A stretch of DNA of 64,000 nt from JAEZJZ01 sp050949055. Its GTDB lineage: Bacteria > Bacillota > UBA994 > UBA5500. The stretch spans positions 62,001-126,000 of the forward strand of contig JBMNFA010000002.1 in assembly GCA_050949055.1 (NCBI GenBank), given 5' to 3'. The notes beneath the pieces are model-generated. The model searched no databases and had not been told where the DNA came from. It saw only the letters and a program-made list of their open reading frames with translations. Position numbers and translations under genes: made by a program. This document shows positions 27,571 through 36,552 of this stretch, one piece after another (position 1 is the first letter of the stretch; every line of letters begins with the position of its first letter).

Positions 27571-28311
27571 CTATTGTCGCTGCAGCAGATCTCTGACCAC
27601 CACACTGGCCATCGCCAGCCCGGCAGCGGGTGGGACGAAGGCGCTGCTACCGGGTATCTGGCGTTTCTCGTCAGGCACGTCGCCGGCTGTTCGCAGTCGA
27701 TTAACCAGCTCCGCAAGCGGGGTGATTGGTGGCTCGGGCGAGTAGACTACCTTTACTCCCTGGTGGATACCGCGTTTGCGTAGTTCCTTGCGCATGATTT
27801 TGGCTAGAGGATCAACGCTGGTATGGGATATGTCAGCTACCTTGAGCTGAGTGGGGTCCAGCTTGTTGCCCGCCCCCATGCTACTGATGATGGGAACTCG
27901 CAGTTCCAGGCACTTTTCCACCAACAACAGCTTGCTGGCGACGGTATCGATGGCGTCAACCGCATAGTCGAGGTCGGAGGTCAGGATTTCGCACCAGTTG
28001 CCAGCTCCAAAGAAGACCTGTAAAGGCTCTACTGTGCATGCAGGGTTGATCTGCAAGATGCGCTCAGCCATCACGTCGACTTTTGGGCGGCCGATGGTCT
28101 CAGATAGGGCGGGAAGTTGGCGGTTGATGTTGGTCAGCGATACCTGGTCGTGATCCACCAGCAGCAGGCTGCCGATTCCGCTTCTGGCCAGCGCCTCTGC
28201 AGCAAAGCTTCCCACTCCTCCCAGGCCAAAAACTGCAACCCGGGCTTGCTGTAGCCGCTGCAGTTGCTCATAACCGATTAACAGTTCGAAGCGGGAAAAA
28301 CGATGGGGCAT
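27571..28311 (-). CDS. tcdA: tRNA threonylcarbamoyladenosine dehydratase (TcdA/CsdL)
   Basis: A 246-residue E1-like protein of the ThiF/MoeB superfamily. It has the ATP-binding GLGGVGSFAAEALARSG, the LVDHDQVSLTNINRQ segment, DAIDTVASKLLL, and a C-terminal region with SSAFVPPAAGLAMASVVVRDL typical of TcdA. The enzyme cyclises t6A37 in tRNAs that read ANN codons, using ATP. There is no CxxC zinc pair, as expected for TcdA and unlike ThiF. It stands alone, upstream of the ABC operon on the same strand but separated from it by about 95 bp. Confidence 0.88.
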   Translation of the reverse strand: MPHRFSRFELLIGYEQLQRLQQARVAVFGLGGVGSFAAEALARSGIGSLLLVDHDQVSLTNINRQLPALSETIGRPKVDVMAERILQINPACTVEPLQVFFGAGNWCEILTSDLDYAVDAIDTVASKLLLVEKCLELRVPIISSMGAGNKLDPTQLKVADISHTSVDPLAKIMRKELRKRGIHQGVKVVYSPEPPITPLAELVNRLRTAGDVPDEKRQIPGSSAFVPPAAGLAMASVVVRDLLQRQ

Positions 28312-28416
28312 ATGCTCATCCTCCCAAGCACCGGAATTTCACCCAGTTGTTCATAGACTGGCCAGCCTTTAGGCCTATGCTACCCTGTTCCGGCTGCATA
28401 ACGCAAGCAACTGGAA

Positions 28417-28866
28417 TCAATCTGCTGCCCGCCGCCGGCTAACCCATAGCACCAGGTTGCCTATTAGCCACGCCCCGATGGCTGGATATGCCCCGTAGGC
28501 CATAAACAACAGCCAGGCGTAGAAATCGTCGCCGCCGGCATGAGGCGGATAGTGTCGGGGCAAAACCCCATAGACCAAAGCGGTGAGCAACCAGCAGCCG
28601 CCAAGGATGACCAGGCCTTTGACTGGATTGCCTTCCCGCCGGCCGTTGACAGCAGCTGTTAGCCCGATCACTGTGGCAAGCACACAGGAAGAGGTGCGCA
28701 AATAGACTCCGTACTCGGTGTACCAGGTGAATGCAGCGGGAGGATTATCCAGGTTAGGGCCTGGATAGAGGCCGCTGAGATGGGAGAAGGTGAGCAATCC
28801 GCAGCCGACTGTTGCCAAAGCGAATGCGGCGTAGGCCAGCAACGCCTGCCACGTTTTCCGCTGCAT
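28417..28866 (-). CDS. Small polytopic membrane protein of unknown function
   Basis: A 149-residue protein with about four transmembrane helices and a Gly/Trp/Tyr-rich character; no family recognised. The ATG at 28866 is chosen because AGGAGG lies eight bases upstream, rather than the GTG three codons earlier. It follows the DUF4153-type gene by 35 bp and probably ends a four-gene operon (DUF2975, XRE regulator, DUF4153, this gene). Confidence 0.65.
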   Translation of the reverse strand: MQRKTWQALLAYAAFALATVGCGLLTFSHLSGLYPGPNLDNPPAAFTWYTEYGVYLRTSSCVLATVIGLTAAVNGRREGNPVKGLVILGGCWLLTALVYGVLPRHYPPHAGGDDFYAWLLFMAYGAYPAIGAWLIGNLVLWVSRRRAAD

Positions 28867-28901
28867 GATGCTCACCTCCTGTATAGAACGGGTTGTTTTT
28901 C

Positions 28902-30671
28902 CTATCTCCGGCGAACTGCTGCGTTCTGCAGCGTGTCACGGGTGGTGCCCCCTTTTCCCGCTGACTGATATCGCTGTGCCTCTAGGTATTGTTCCAGCTG
29001 TCGCTTCAGTTCCCGGTCGCTGGTCTGTTCATAGACCATCAGCGCCGCATCCACCCCCGCTGGCCCAGCCCGATAGAGAATATCCGCATCGAAGCCGTCC
29101 AGCGTACCGGCCAAATAGCGCTGCGCGTTATAGCGAGCCACCCGTGCGTCCGGGTCGATCAGGCAGACGGCGCAGAATAGCGCTGCTCCCAACACAGCGG
29201 CCAAACGCATGATGGAGAACTGACGCCATTGCAGCCAAATCACACCTAGGCACACGGCTGCCAGCAGGATCATCAATACGCAGGGCAGCAACCGCCGCAC
29301 AGACAGGCCGTAGGCACCAATGTATAGCGCCATCTTGCTGAAGGCAGTGGCGATCAGCACCAGGGTGAGCGCTGCCAACAATAAGTTCAACCCCTTAAGC
29401 AGCTTGCTCTGCTGCCGGGGCTGCCGACTGCCCAGATTGGCTGCAGCCAGCACAGACAAGTTGATAGCCGCTATACCGCACAGCTCGAAAAAACCCCTGC
29501 GCGCATATTCCGAGTAAAGCAGCCATCCCTCCGGCCTTTGACCAGCAAAGGCCGAAAAGAAGTAGGGGAGTTGACTGCCGATGAACACCAGGTAAAGACC
29601 AGCCAGCGCCCCCAAGACAATAGAGACGGTAGAAGCGGGCAGAATGCGCAGTTTTTGAATGCCCTGCTCGCCTGCGTTCTGGGTCAGGTTGGGAAGGCCA
29701 CGCCGGTGGGCGCTGCCTGCCACCAGCGCAAAGATGTAGGCTGCAGTAGGCATGGCCAGCAGCAGCTGCACCAGCCAGTCCACAGACCCGAACCACAGCC
29801 GATTGAGATGGCTGACGATCCCGCTGGTCATGCGAGCAAAGCCACCGCTGTCCGCCTCGACTAGGAGAGGCAGTACTGCGGACACAGCCACCAGTGCCAG
29901 CAGAATTCCTAACGCAACAGACCAGCTCTGGCTGTTCCGCTCGCCTGGTCTGCGTTGACGAAGAGCATGCAGACTGCGGTACTGGCCTCCAAAGTTGCGC
30001 CAGGGTATAAACAGCAGTGCCTGCAGACCGTCCAGAGGCAGCCAATCGCTGGTCTTGCCGAGCAGAGTCATGTCGGCCGCCGTCACGGTCCAATAGAGTG
30101 CGGTGCCAAAGAGCAGCAACTGTCGCCAAGGCTGCAAGCCATTTCCTTGCCAGAGTGCATAGCTCAGCCCGGTCAGCAGCAGGATGGCCAACCAGAAGCA
30201 ACTATAACGAGGTGGCCGAATGCCCTTCTGGCGCAAATATGCCAGGACGATTCCGCAATACAACAGGGTAAACAAAGCTACCCCGTAGCCCTCCCAATAG
30301 AAGAACACCCAACGTATGAACAGGAAACCGAGCACAAAGGCTGCCAGAGCGAAGACGCCGTCAGCCCGCCCCGGAATGAAGGGGTCCTGCTGTCTCTTCG
30401 CCTCCCGCTGCTCGCCCGCGCCAGCGGTCTGCAATCGGGTCGGTGGGCTGTTTTCAGTCCCTACCGCCTGCCACCATAATTTACTTTCCGCCGGGTTGAA
30501 TAACAGGATCAGCTTCTTGCCCGGGTCAGTATCTGGCTTCTCTGGAATGGACTCCACCAGGGTGCCCAGACGCAGCTCTTCCGGGGTCAGTTGCTGCGGC
30601 TGATGATGGATCAGCTCCACCGGTTGGGCGTTGATATCGTGCAAACTATTTCTGTATCTGATGAAAATCAC
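28902..30671 (-). CDS. DUF4153/DUF4173-like membrane protein
   Basis: The 589-residue protein has a soluble N-terminus (about 100 residues) and then about 12 transmembrane helices. The segment SEYARRGFFELCGIAAINLSVL and the following KMALYIGAYGLSVRRLLPCV resemble the conserved core of the DUF4153/DUF4173 family. A C-terminal tail (about 70 residues) is soluble. The function is unknown. It lies nine bases downstream of the XRE regulator stop codon, and so is very probably in the same operon as a target of that regulator. Confidence 0.7.
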   Translation of the reverse strand: MIFIRYRNSLHDINAQPVELIHHQPQQLTPEELRLGTLVESIPEKPDTDPGKKLILLFNPAESKLWWQAVGTENSPPTRLQTAGAGEQREAKRQQDPFIPGRADGVFALAAFVLGFLFIRWVFFYWEGYGVALFTLLYCGIVLAYLRQKGIRPPRYSCFWLAILLLTGLSYALWQGNGLQPWRQLLLFGTALYWTVTAADMTLLGKTSDWLPLDGLQALLFIPWRNFGGQYRSLHALRQRRPGERNSQSWSVALGILLALVAVSAVLPLLVEADSGGFARMTSGIVSHLNRLWFGSVDWLVQLLLAMPTAAYIFALVAGSAHRRGLPNLTQNAGEQGIQKLRILPASTVSIVLGALAGLYLVFIGSQLPYFFSAFAGQRPEGWLLYSEYARRGFFELCGIAAINLSVLAAANLGSRQPRQQSKLLKGLNLLLAALTLVLIATAFSKMALYIGAYGLSVRRLLPCVLMILLAAVCLGVIWLQWRQFSIMRLAAVLGAALFCAVCLIDPDARVARYNAQRYLAGTLDGFDADILYRAGPAGVDAALMVYEQTSDRELKRQLEQYLEAQRYQSAGKGGTTRDTLQNAAVRRR

Positions 30672-30680
30672 TTGATCACC

Positions 30681-30899
30681 TCATTGCTCCGTAGGCTCGT
30701 CGCGATATTCGAGGATATCGCCCGGTTGACACTGCAAAGCGCGACAAATTGCCTCCAGGGTAGAGAAGCGGATTGCCTTGGCCTTGCCAGTCTTGAGAAT
30801 GGAGAGATTGGCCTGGGTGATACCGATCTTTTCAGCCAGTTCTCCAGAAGATACTTTACGCAGTGCCATCACCACGTCCAAATTGACCACAATCGGCAT
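30681..30899 (-). CDS. XRE-family HTH regulator (YozG type)
   Basis: A 72-residue protein consisting of one helix-turn-helix domain: VSSGELAEKIGITQANLSIL with recognition helix, then FSTLEAICRALQCQPGDILEY. It matches the small Cro/CI-type regulators that accompany DUF2975 membrane proteins (yoaS-yozG in Bacillus). A GGGGGG site precedes the ATG. It probably represses its own operon through the repeated motif upstream of the DUF2975 gene. Confidence 0.88.
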   Translation of the reverse strand: MPIVVNLDVVMALRKVSSGELAEKIGITQANLSILKTGKAKAIRFSTLEAICRALQCQPGDILEYRDEPTEQ

Positions 30900-30910
30900 G
30901 CCATTCCCCC

Positions 30911-31360
30911 CTAAATGGTGTAATCCACTTCATCCTGCAAAGCCACCGCTTGGGCGACCACGTTCTTCACTACCCGGACAATCAGTCCCATAAACGCCGC
31001 CGCTACAGCCACCAAGACCCAGGGTAGGTAATATAGCGCCGAGACAGAACAAACCGCCGCTCCCATGAAGCAGCTCCAGGAAATGCGCCTCAGGTGTTCC
31101 ACGTTTTCAGACAGAAACACTTGGCTAGCCGAAATGCGTTGCAGCAGGCGCAGCAGGCTGTGCAACAGGATCGCTGCTGGAATCGCTCCGGTGTAGACGG
31201 TGGCCAGCAGCAACTGCCATTTCTCTACCAATCGTGCCCGCGAAAAGCCGATCAACCATTGCACCAGCCATGGGGCTGAACAGACTACTGCCAACAGCGC
31301 CAGCATAAAGATCACCACGCACACTTTGCTCAAGATGAGGGAACGGTGGTCATTCCACAT
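30911..31360 (-). CDS. DUF2975 family membrane protein (YoaS-like)
   Basis: A 149-residue protein with four transmembrane helices, resembling DUF2975 proteins (helices at about 10-30, 48-68, 95-115 and 118-138; conserved LLQRISASQVFLSENVEHLRRISW between helices 2 and 3). It is nearly always found with a YozG-like regulator, as here, 11 bp downstream. The function is unknown. GGAGG precedes the ATG, and a strong promoter lies at 31405-31433. Confidence 0.82.
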   Translation of the reverse strand: MWNDHRSLILSKVCVVIFMLALLAVVCSAPWLVQWLIGFSRARLVEKWQLLLATVYTGAIPAAILLHSLLRLLQRISASQVFLSENVEHLRRISWSCFMGAAVCSVSALYYLPWVLVAVAAAFMGLIVRVVKNVVAQAVALQDEVDYTI

Positions 31361-31404
31361 CGCCTTCTTCCTCCTTCATCAGGAATCTGCCTGGACTTTC
31401 CTGC

Positions 31405-31456
31405 ATTATAGCAGGTTTCTTCTTGTTAAACAATAGATTTTTATCGAAAAACAATA
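31405..31456 (-). promoter_or_regulatory. Promoter and probable operator of the DUF2975/XRE operon
   Basis: Minus strand TTGTTT (31433-31428), 17 bp, a perfect TATAAT (31410-31405). TATTGTTT occurs twice (31456-31449 and 31435-31428), exactly 21 bp apart, so on the same face of the helix; the proximal copy overlaps the -35. This suits autoregulation by the XRE protein. Confidence 0.65.
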
Positions 31457-31699
31457 AATAACGAAATGTCCTGCCGGTTCCCTCGACTGGTTGGCAAGGC
31501 ATTCCCGTGTGGCTTATGGTGGGCGATTTCTGTTGAGCTCCCATTGCTGCAGGCGGTGGCACTCGTGGAGGCGGTGGGCCAGCGGGCAACAGCGTCTTTC
31601 GCCAGACCAGCGAGCAATGCTGGTTTATGGAAACATTCGCTGTTCTACCACGTAGTGGATGATAATTGCGAGAGCGTGACCGCGAAGGGGAGGATATGC

Positions 31700-32128
31700 A
31701 TGCGAGTCAAGACGACCATTCCTGTCGCCAGGATCAGGACGGAACCTCGTCCGGACGGCGAGGTGTTGTTGACGGTGAGCGAAGGGACCGAACTGGAGCT
31801 GCTGGAGCGGGGGAAAAGGTACTCCCGGGTGCAGTTCGATGACGGTTTTCGGCGGGTGGAGGGCTGGGCGGCCAACACCTTGCTGGACCTGCCGGAGGGT
31901 GCGCCTAGCCTGGCTGTGGCCGGGTCAAGTGGGCCGGTATGCCCACATTGCGGGCAGCAAGAGTGGAAACAGCTGCCTATGAGAACCACCTCCTCCATGT
32001 TTTCCAGGGTATACCTGGGTTCGGTGTTTGACGGCTACTACCTGCAGGCGCGGGTTTGCTTGGGTTGTGGATATGTGGACCTGCATCTTGACTCGCAAGC
32101 GCTGCATCGTTTGACACAGTCTGAGTGA
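31700..32128 (+). CDS. SH3-like and zinc-ribbon domain protein
   Basis: The ATG at 31700 has AAGGGGAGG six bases upstream and starts a 142-residue protein; the frame is open much further upstream but without such a site. Residues 1-60 resemble a bacterial SH3 domain (IPVARIRTEPRPDGEVLLTVSEGTE, then VEGWAANTL). Residues 75-140 have a CPHCG...CLGCGY zinc-ribbon-like Cys arrangement. There is no signal peptide. The function is unknown; it may be a cytoplasmic binding protein. Confidence 0.7.
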   Translation: MRVKTTIPVARIRTEPRPDGEVLLTVSEGTELELLERGKRYSRVQFDDGFRRVEGWAANTLLDLPEGAPSLAVAGSSGPVCPHCGQQEWKQLPMRTTSSMFSRVYLGSVFDGYYLQARVCLGCGYVDLHLDSQALHRLTQSE

Positions 32129-32317
32129 CCGACGATCCGGCCCAGCGGCCGCTCCGGGCTGGATCGGGCATACTTCCCGCAAAGGCGGTGCAGTCTGCGG
32201 GCGCTCATTGTCCCTTTGCCTCCTCGGGACGTATGAAGAGGGTTCATTGGAGGACTATGCGGCACGGTGGAGAATGAAAGACAACAAGACCAGCTTTGCT
32301 GCAAGGAGGCTAGTGAC

Positions 32318-33496
32318 GTGACCATCAGCTTTCTCTATAACCAGCCCCGAGGATTCGACCCAACTACCGCCGACTGGCTGAGACTAGACCCAGCAATACG
32401 GCGCTTCCACTGCAGTCTGCCTGATTTCAGTCCGACCCCTTTGGTGGAACTGCCTGGCTTGGCAAAACGGCTAGGCGTTGGGCGCGTATTCGTCAAGGAT
32501 GAGTCCAAGCGCCTTGGCCTGGCCGCATTCAAGGTGCTGGGCGTATCGTATGCGGTGGCTCGCCTGCTGGCAGATAAGCTACAGCTGGATATCTCAGAAT
32601 TGAGTTTTCCCTTGTTGCGTTCGCTAGTAAGGGAGCGGTTACCGAACGCGACCTTTACCACCGCTACCGACGGCAATCACGGTCGCGGCTTGGCATGGAT
32701 AGCCCATCAATTGGGCTTGCGTTCAGTCATCTATTTGCCCCAAGGAGCGGCTGAAGCCCGCCGCCAGGCCATTCAGGACTGCGGAGGAAATCCAGTTGTG
32801 ACAGACCTTAATTACGACGAAGCAGTCCGTCTGGCAGCTGAACAGGCCAGGGAAAATGGTTGGTGGTTGGTACAGGATACCGCCTTGACAGGTTATGAAC
32901 AGATCCCCGCTTGGATTATGCAGGGCTATACCACGATGGCCGCCGAGGCCAGGGAACAACTGCAGGCGGCAGCAGCTTCTCCTACCCACTTGTTCTTGCA
33001 GGCTGGGGTGGGCTCAATGGCTGCGGCAGTACAAGGATACTGGCTCTGCCATGATGGGTCGGACTTCCGGACGGTGATTGCTGAGCCTGAACAGGCAGCC
33101 TGCTACCATCATTCCATAGCCATCGGCGATGGCCGGGCCCATGCGGTGACCGGCGATTTGGCGACCATCATGGCCGGGTTATCCTGCGGCGAACCCAACC
33201 CGTTGGCCTGGCCCCTGCTGAGGGATACCGCCTGCGCCTTCGCCAGCTGTCCCGATTTCGTCGCCGAGCAGGGTATGCGCGCCCTGGCCAGGCCAGCGCC
33301 GGGGGATCCGCAAGTCGTTGCTGGAGAATCGGGCGCGGTGGGCATCGGGATGTTGGTCGAGTTGTCCCGCAATCTGGACCTGGCTTACCATCGCCAGCGG
33401 CTAGGGCTGGATGAGCACTCCACAGTCCTGGTGTTCAATACTGAAGGAGCCACCGATCCGGTTAACTATCACCAGGTTGTTTGCCGAGAGGGTTAG
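32318..33496 (+). CDS. dpaL: Diaminopropionate ammonia-lyase
   Basis: A 392-residue PLP enzyme of fold type II. The PLP lysine is in RLGLAAFKVLG, the substrate loop is TATDGNHGRGLAW, and the phosphate-binding region includes QAGVGSMAAAVQGY. The order and length fit DAPAL (YgeX), which converts 2,3-diaminopropionate to pyruvate and ammonia; FNTEGATDP is the typical C-terminal motif. The GTG at 32318 has AAGGAGG eight bases upstream. In E. coli ygeX lies with ygeW and knuckle enzymes of purine/amino acid breakdown; here it is alone. Threonine dehydratase-like specificity is less likely. Confidence 0.88.
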   Translation: MTISFLYNQPRGFDPTTADWLRLDPAIRRFHCSLPDFSPTPLVELPGLAKRLGVGRVFVKDESKRLGLAAFKVLGVSYAVARLLADKLQLDISELSFPLLRSLVRERLPNATFTTATDGNHGRGLAWIAHQLGLRSVIYLPQGAAEARRQAIQDCGGNPVVTDLNYDEAVRLAAEQARENGWWLVQDTALTGYEQIPAWIMQGYTTMAAEAREQLQAAAASPTHLFLQAGVGSMAAAVQGYWLCHDGSDFRTVIAEPEQAACYHHSIAIGDGRAHAVTGDLATIMAGLSCGEPNPLAWPLLRDTACAFASCPDFVAEQGMRALARPAPGDPQVVAGESGAVGIGMLVELSRNLDLAYHRQRLGLDEHSTVLVFNTEGATDPVNYHQVVCREG

Positions 33497-33554
33497 CCGA
33501 CGCACGGCATTCCCCGTAGGGCTGTCGCTGCCGTGAGCTAAGATCCACCGGAAC

Positions 33555-33590
33555 GCAAAAGACCGCCGCCAGCATCTAGGCAGCGGTCTT
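33555..33590 (-). terminator. Terminator shared by the dpaL and M24 peptidase genes
   Basis: AAGACCGC / GCGGTCTT with inner GCC/GGC pairs (one mismatch); on the minus strand it is followed by TTTT. It lies between two convergent stop codons. Confidence 0.7.
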
Positions 33591-33636
33591 GTTCACTCTT
33601 GGTGACTGTGACACGCGCCAAGGGGAAATCTGTTCC

Positions 33637-34830
33637 CTAGGCCTTAAGGATCTGGTCCTCCAGCTTCTTGCTCCATTTGGTTACCACTTCCGGCTCTGTC
33701 TCGCCCACGATCACGGTATCATCATGTCTGAAACCGCCGACGCCGTAGATGTAGATCCCAGGTTCGGCGGACCAAACTTCGCCCGCAGCTAACTGCCGGT
33801 GGTTGAAGGCCACGTCGTCTGGCCATTCGTGCCCGGCGATGCCGATGCCATGGCCGGTGCGGTGGCAGATGTGTTCGCCGAAGCCGGCCACTTCAATCAC
33901 CGCTTGAGCCGCCGCATCGATGGAAGATACCAGATTGCCGGCCACCATCTGCCTAGCCGCCGCCTCGCTGGCCTTGGAGGCGGCGTTGAACGCTCGCACC
34001 ATCAGTTCGGTCGGTTCTCCCAGAATCCAGGTGCGTTCGTTCTCGATCACGTAGCCGTTCAGCCGGGCGATGATGATGTTCACGATCACATGCCCAGGCT
34101 GAAAGGTCATGTCCGAATCCGCTCCCGTTCCGTGGGGCGAAGCTGAGGCCGGCCCGCTAAGGCTAAACCCGCGGCACTCCACCTTGCAGCCCGGAAACAT
34201 CTCCGCACCTTTGATGTACATCTGCCGGAAAGTCTCCATGTCCACATCGTTGACCAAGCGTCCGGGCCTAACCAAACTGCTCCAGACTTCCTGTCCAAAG
34301 TCTGTCAGTTTGGCTCCGGCGCGAATCAGCGCCAATTCCTCTTCCTGCTTGTACATACGCATGTTGATCAGCAGTTCGCTGGCCACCACGAATTGTACCT
34401 TGGGCAGGACGTTCTGCACCGCCTTGACAGCGCTGGGGCTGCCGTCGCAGGCGATTACCCCGCTGGTGACACCGCGGGCTGCCAATTGGTGAGCCAACAG
34501 CTCCGTCCATTGCAGGCGGGTATAGTAGCGATGGGACGAAGAGGGATGCTCTCTCCATAGGTAGACCTCGTCGACAGCCAAGGTTCCTCGCTCTTTGGCC
34601 ATGCGCACGTGATTGGTGGAGAGCTCGTTCATCACCAAGAACGGCTGCCCGTGCCTGGGAATGCATGCAGCCACCGGGCGTTCCCACGGGGCCACGTCCA
34701 GGAAGAACCCGGTGGTGTAATAGAAGTTGTCGGGAGTGAGCACCAGATAAGCCTGGTAATCCTCTTCTTCCAGCCAGCTGCGGATACGCTGTTGTCGCTC
34801 TAGGAACACCCGTTTGTCCAGGAACTTCAA
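33637..34830 (-). CDS. M24 family (Xaa-Pro peptidase-like) protein
   Basis: A 397-residue protein with a creatinase-like N-terminal domain (residues 1-160) and a pita-bread M24 domain. HRTGHGIGIAGHE and SAEPGIYI provide the expected His and Glu ligands, and RHDDTVIV the last region. The two Asp ligands normally in the D-x(10)-D segment are not obvious: the aligned stretch reads VNIIIARLNGYVIENERT, with Asn and Glu there. This resembles a subset of M24 proteins with altered metal sites, so the activity may differ from classical Xaa-Pro dipeptidase. TTG at 34830 has AAGGAG nine bases upstream. Confidence 0.82.
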   Translation of the reverse strand: MKFLDKRVFLERQQRIRSWLEEEDYQAYLVLTPDNFYYTTGFFLDVAPWERPVAACIPRHGQPFLVMNELSTNHVRMAKERGTLAVDEVYLWREHPSSSHRYYTRLQWTELLAHQLAARGVTSGVIACDGSPSAVKAVQNVLPKVQFVVASELLINMRMYKQEEELALIRAGAKLTDFGQEVWSSLVRPGRLVNDVDMETFRQMYIKGAEMFPGCKVECRGFSLSGPASASPHGTGADSDMTFQPGHVIVNIIIARLNGYVIENERTWILGEPTELMVRAFNAASKASEAAARQMVAGNLVSSIDAAAQAVIEVAGFGEHICHRTGHGIGIAGHEWPDDVAFNHRQLAAGEVWSAEPGIYIYGVGGFRHDDTVIVGETEPEVVTKWSKKLEDQILKA

Positions 34831-35029
34831 CTTAACCAACTCCTTTAAGTAGTTTTTTCGGTGTCGGGAAGCGGCGTTGCTTTAGCTATATTTCCACCGT
34901 GAACTGGCAGATTCCTACCAGATTCTCATCCGCTAGAGGAGAAGGCCCGCGCTGTCTTACAGTTGGAGCTTTCTAGCCTGGTGCTTACTGGCCGTTATGG
35001 GATACCCCTTTACGTTATTAATGATGACC

Positions 35030-35059
35030 TTGACATTAGTAAAGGAAGGTTAGTATAAT
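35030..35059 (+). promoter_or_regulatory. Consensus promoter of the MATE transporter gene
   Basis: Perfect TTGACA (35030-35035) and TATAAT (35054-35059) with an 18-bp spacer. TTAGTA occurs twice in direct orientation within it (35036, 35051), a possible regulator site. The transcript start, about 35066, excludes the starts at 35058 and 35060. Confidence 0.8.
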
Positions 35060-35098
35060 GTGGTGGCGACGACCGTTCTCTCATTGGGGGTGCTCTTG

Positions 35099-36517
35099 AT
35101 GAGTGCGAAAATCCGCGACTATACGCAAGGCAGTGTTACCGGCAATCTGGTGGCTATGGCGGGTCCGATGATGTTTGGATTCATGGCCCAGACGCTCTAC
35201 GACCTGGTGGATATGGCCTGGGTTGGCCGTCTGTCCGCCGGGGCGGTGGCGGCGGTGACCATCTTTGCCACCATCTACTGGCTTTCATCCTTCATGAACA
35301 ACCTGGTGGGCAACAGCTCGGTCTCTTTGATATCCCAAGCCTTCGGTGCGCAGGACCACGAGAGAACAGCTCTCGTGGTGGAGCAGACGCTGGTTTTCAA
35401 AGCCCTGTTGGCGGTTGTATCCAGCGCGATTATTCTTCCGCTGCTGCCTCGCCTGTTGGGACTGTTCTCCAATGACCCGCATGTTTTGTCCGAGGCGCTG
35501 GCCTATGGGCGAGTGCGGCTGCTGATGCTGCCGATCATGTTCAGCAAGTTGACGGTGGCTACCGCCATGCGCTGCGTGGGCGACTCCAAGCGGGCCATGC
35601 AACTGATGTTCTTCTCCGCTGGCCTGAATGCTCTGCTTGACCCGCTGTTCATTTTCGAGCGCATTCCGGGCTTGGGTTGGTCAGGGCTAGGGCTGGGCGT
35701 GATGGGCGCAGCCTTGGCCACGGAGATTTCTGCGGCCTTATCCCTTTTGTTGGGGGCGTGGATGCTGTTTTCAGGCAAGACCGCCGTTAAGCCCTCGCTG
35801 TCAGGCCTATTGCGCCTGGATTACGAGATTGACTGGCAGCTGATCAAGATCGGTCTGCCCACCAGCATCGAATCGGCTCTGCGCAGCTTGGCCGAAGTGT
35901 TTACCTTGAGGTTCATTTCCGTGTATGGAACGGTAGCATTGGCGGCTATGGGAATTGCCACCCGGCTGGCCCAGTTTTTCTTCGTTCCTCTGAACGGATT
36001 GATGGCTGGCGGCAGCGCCATTGTGGGACAGAATCTGGGAGCAGCAAAAGTAGAGAGAGCAGAACAGACGGCAAAGGCGGCTTCCGGGTTGGGTGTGGGC
36101 TGTATGGCAGTCTTGGCGGTGCTGACCGTCTCCTTTCCCCGGCAGATCTTCGGTCTGTTTACTGCCGATCCAGGAGTAATCGCCTTAGGCAGAAGTGTGA
36201 TTTACGCTCTCTTGCCCATGCTGCTGATCGCAGGCTTCTACTTGGGGTTGGCTACTGCCTTGGCTGGAGCTGGTTACAATCTGCCGTTTCTCATCTCGGG
36301 CGTGGTCTCCCGTTGGGGAGTGCAGCTGCCCTTCCTGTTCATTGCTGTCAAGTGGCTGAAACTGCCCTTTATCTATGCGGCCATCAGCTTTCCAGTGTCA
36401 GAGTTGGCCGGGGGGGCGGTAATAGTAGTCGCTTTCTTACAGGGGCGCTGGCGCACCTGGCGCGTACACAAACAGCAATCCAGCCAAGCAGCTGTGGGGA
36501 AAGCTGCCGGTGCCTAG
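35099..36517 (+). CDS. MATE family multidrug efflux transporter
   Basis: A 472-residue polytopic protein with 12 helices in two MatE repeats (NorM/DinF-like): MAGPMMFGFMAQTLYDLVDMAWVGRLS at helix 1-2, NNLVGNSSVSLISQAFGA, and in the second half GLPTSIESALRSLAEVFTLRFIS and GQNLGAAKVERAEQ. It exports cationic drugs or metabolites using a sodium or proton gradient. The ATG at 35099 has GGGGGTG six bases upstream and is 33 nt downstream of the predicted transcription start. DUF5694 follows after 35 bp, possibly in the same transcript. Confidence 0.9.
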   Translation: MSAKIRDYTQGSVTGNLVAMAGPMMFGFMAQTLYDLVDMAWVGRLSAGAVAAVTIFATIYWLSSFMNNLVGNSSVSLISQAFGAQDHERTALVVEQTLVFKALLAVVSSAIILPLLPRLLGLFSNDPHVLSEALAYGRVRLLMLPIMFSKLTVATAMRCVGDSKRAMQLMFFSAGLNALLDPLFIFERIPGLGWSGLGLGVMGAALATEISAALSLLLGAWMLFSGKTAVKPSLSGLLRLDYEIDWQLIKIGLPTSIESALRSLAEVFTLRFISVYGTVALAAMGIATRLAQFFFVPLNGLMAGGSAIVGQNLGAAKVERAEQTAKAASGLGVGCMAVLAVLTVSFPRQIFGLFTADPGVIALGRSVIYALLPMLLIAGFYLGLATALAGAGYNLPFLISGVVSRWGVQLPFLFIAVKWLKLPFIYAAISFPVSELAGGAVIVVAFLQGRWRTWRVHKQQSSQAAVGKAAGA

Positions 36518-36552
36518 TGGGCAAATCCAGTCCAGGAGGAGAGTGAAGCAGG

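Noticed and set aside
31466..31699. Upstream extension of the SH3/zinc-ribbon protein
   Set aside because: AAGGGGAGG sits six bases before the ATG at 31700, and the upstream residues resemble no domain.
35058..35099. A 13-codon leader peptide (MWWRRPFSHWGCS) whose stop overlaps the MATE start
   Set aside because: Its ATG is inside the -10 element of a consensus promoter, upstream of the expected transcript start.
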